Below are positions 63,864 through 64,000 of a stretch of 64,000 nt of DNA, piece after piece. The DNA comes from Ignavibacteriota bacterium (GTDB lineage Bacteria > Bacteroidota > Ignavibacteria > Ignavibacteriales > Ignavibacteriaceae). The stretch is from the NCBI GenBank assembly GCA_013285425.1, contig CP053447.1:502001-566000 (forward strand), written 5' to 3'. A program made the translations under genes and the position numbers. A model generated the notes under the pieces. That model worked only from the letters and a program-made list of their open reading frames with translations, had not been told where the DNA came from and searched no databases. The number at the start of each line of letters is the position of its first letter. Within the stretch, counting starts at the first letter, position 1.

Positions 63864-64000
63864 TTATAATTCTTTCCAGTACTCAATTCTAATTATTTCC
63901 GGATTTTTAATTACACTTTTAATTTCGTCTGAAACTCTAAAATACATTGTCACTATTTTAAAAGTATCATCTTTTTTGTTTCTGTAAAATTTTGACCGGA
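63864..64000 (-). CDS. C-terminal part of an unidentified protein, cut by right edge
   Basis: On the minus strand an open frame enters at the window end and stops with TAA at 63864-63866, giving 44 residues that begin RSKFYRNKKDDTFKIVTMYF and end YWKEL. The composition is protein-like and the frame has no stop, while the other two minus frames are closed early. It converges with the methyltransferase gene. Product unknown. Confidence 0.45.
   Translation of the reverse strand, partial: RSKFYRNKKDDTFKIVTMYFRVSDEIKSVIKNPEIIRIEYWKEL

Overview
The window is a 64 kb stretch of AT-rich bacterial chromosome, packed with genes on both strands. It most resembles the Ignavibacteria / Chlorobi side of the Bacteroidota group. 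Three things point there. The encoded proteins include a DUF4837 lipoprotein, a TonB receptor with a carboxypeptidase-regulatory domain, an M64 peptidase, a DUF6249 protein next to an ECF sigma factor, and a SprE/PorW-like TPR lipoprotein. Four promoters fit the Bacteroidota -33/-7 pattern (TTG, 20 nt, TAnnTTTn). Many genes still carry purine-rich ribosome binding sites. I saw no rRNA, tRNA, CRISPR array, insertion sequence or phage gene, so this looks like vertically inherited core chromosome.

Layout. 1-2.6 kb: a membrane hybrid histidine kinase cut by the left edge. 2.7-9.2 kb: ornithine aminotransferase (minus strand), then pterin dehydratase, a TPR protein and pyrE in an overlapping run, a secreted M64 peptidase, an RsbU-type phosphatase and an aldehyde dehydrogenase. 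9.2-12.3 kb: a five-PAS hybrid kinase (minus). 12.4-16.2 kb: truA, a DUF2231-like membrane protein, a small beta-barrel protein, enoyl-CoA hydratase and an unknown membrane-anchored protein. 16.2-20.1 kb (minus): an ENPP-type phosphodiesterase and a two-subunit M16 peptidase whose second subunit is broken. 20.4-23.5 kb: a TonB-dependent receptor closed by a UUCG terminator. 23.7-30.3 kb: greA with a structured leader, then tilS-hpt-ftsH, a SEC59-like kinase and a DUF4837 lipoprotein. 30.4-35.1 kb (minus): glnE followed by a DUF2723 membrane protein with an apparent 5' frameshift. 35.2-42.6 kb: class D beta-lactamase, secA, glnB, a TPR lipoprotein and an AlbA_2 protein. 42.6-44.3 kb (minus): rlmN and a SpoU methyltransferase. 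44.4-49.6 kb: acyl-CoA dehydrogenase, a secreted YidD-like protein with two paralogous TPR membrane proteins, LemA-TPM, and a ferredoxin. 49.7-52.7 kb: MBL hydrolase, queG, trxB. 52.8-54.4 kb: DUF6249 protein divergent from an ECF sigma/anti-sigma pair. 54.5-59.4 kb: era, EamA permease, acyP, ispF, DedA, lnt. 59.5-63.8 kb: threonine aldolase, thioesterase, PolB-type exonuclease, glycosyltransferase and methyltransferase. A partial minus-strand gene enters from the right edge.

Most of the content is housekeeping: tRNA and rRNA modification (truA, tilS, queG, rlmN), envelope biogenesis (secA, lnt, ftsH), nitrogen control (glnB, glnE), redox (trxB, ferredoxin) and acyl-CoA metabolism. Points worth a second look are the doubly lesioned M16 subunit, the A6 frameshift at the start of the DUF2723 gene, the promoter-hairpin-T-tract in the greA leader, the secreted YidD/TPR operon, and the long inverted repeat before the ECF sigma gene. 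I found no clearly new defence or mobile system.
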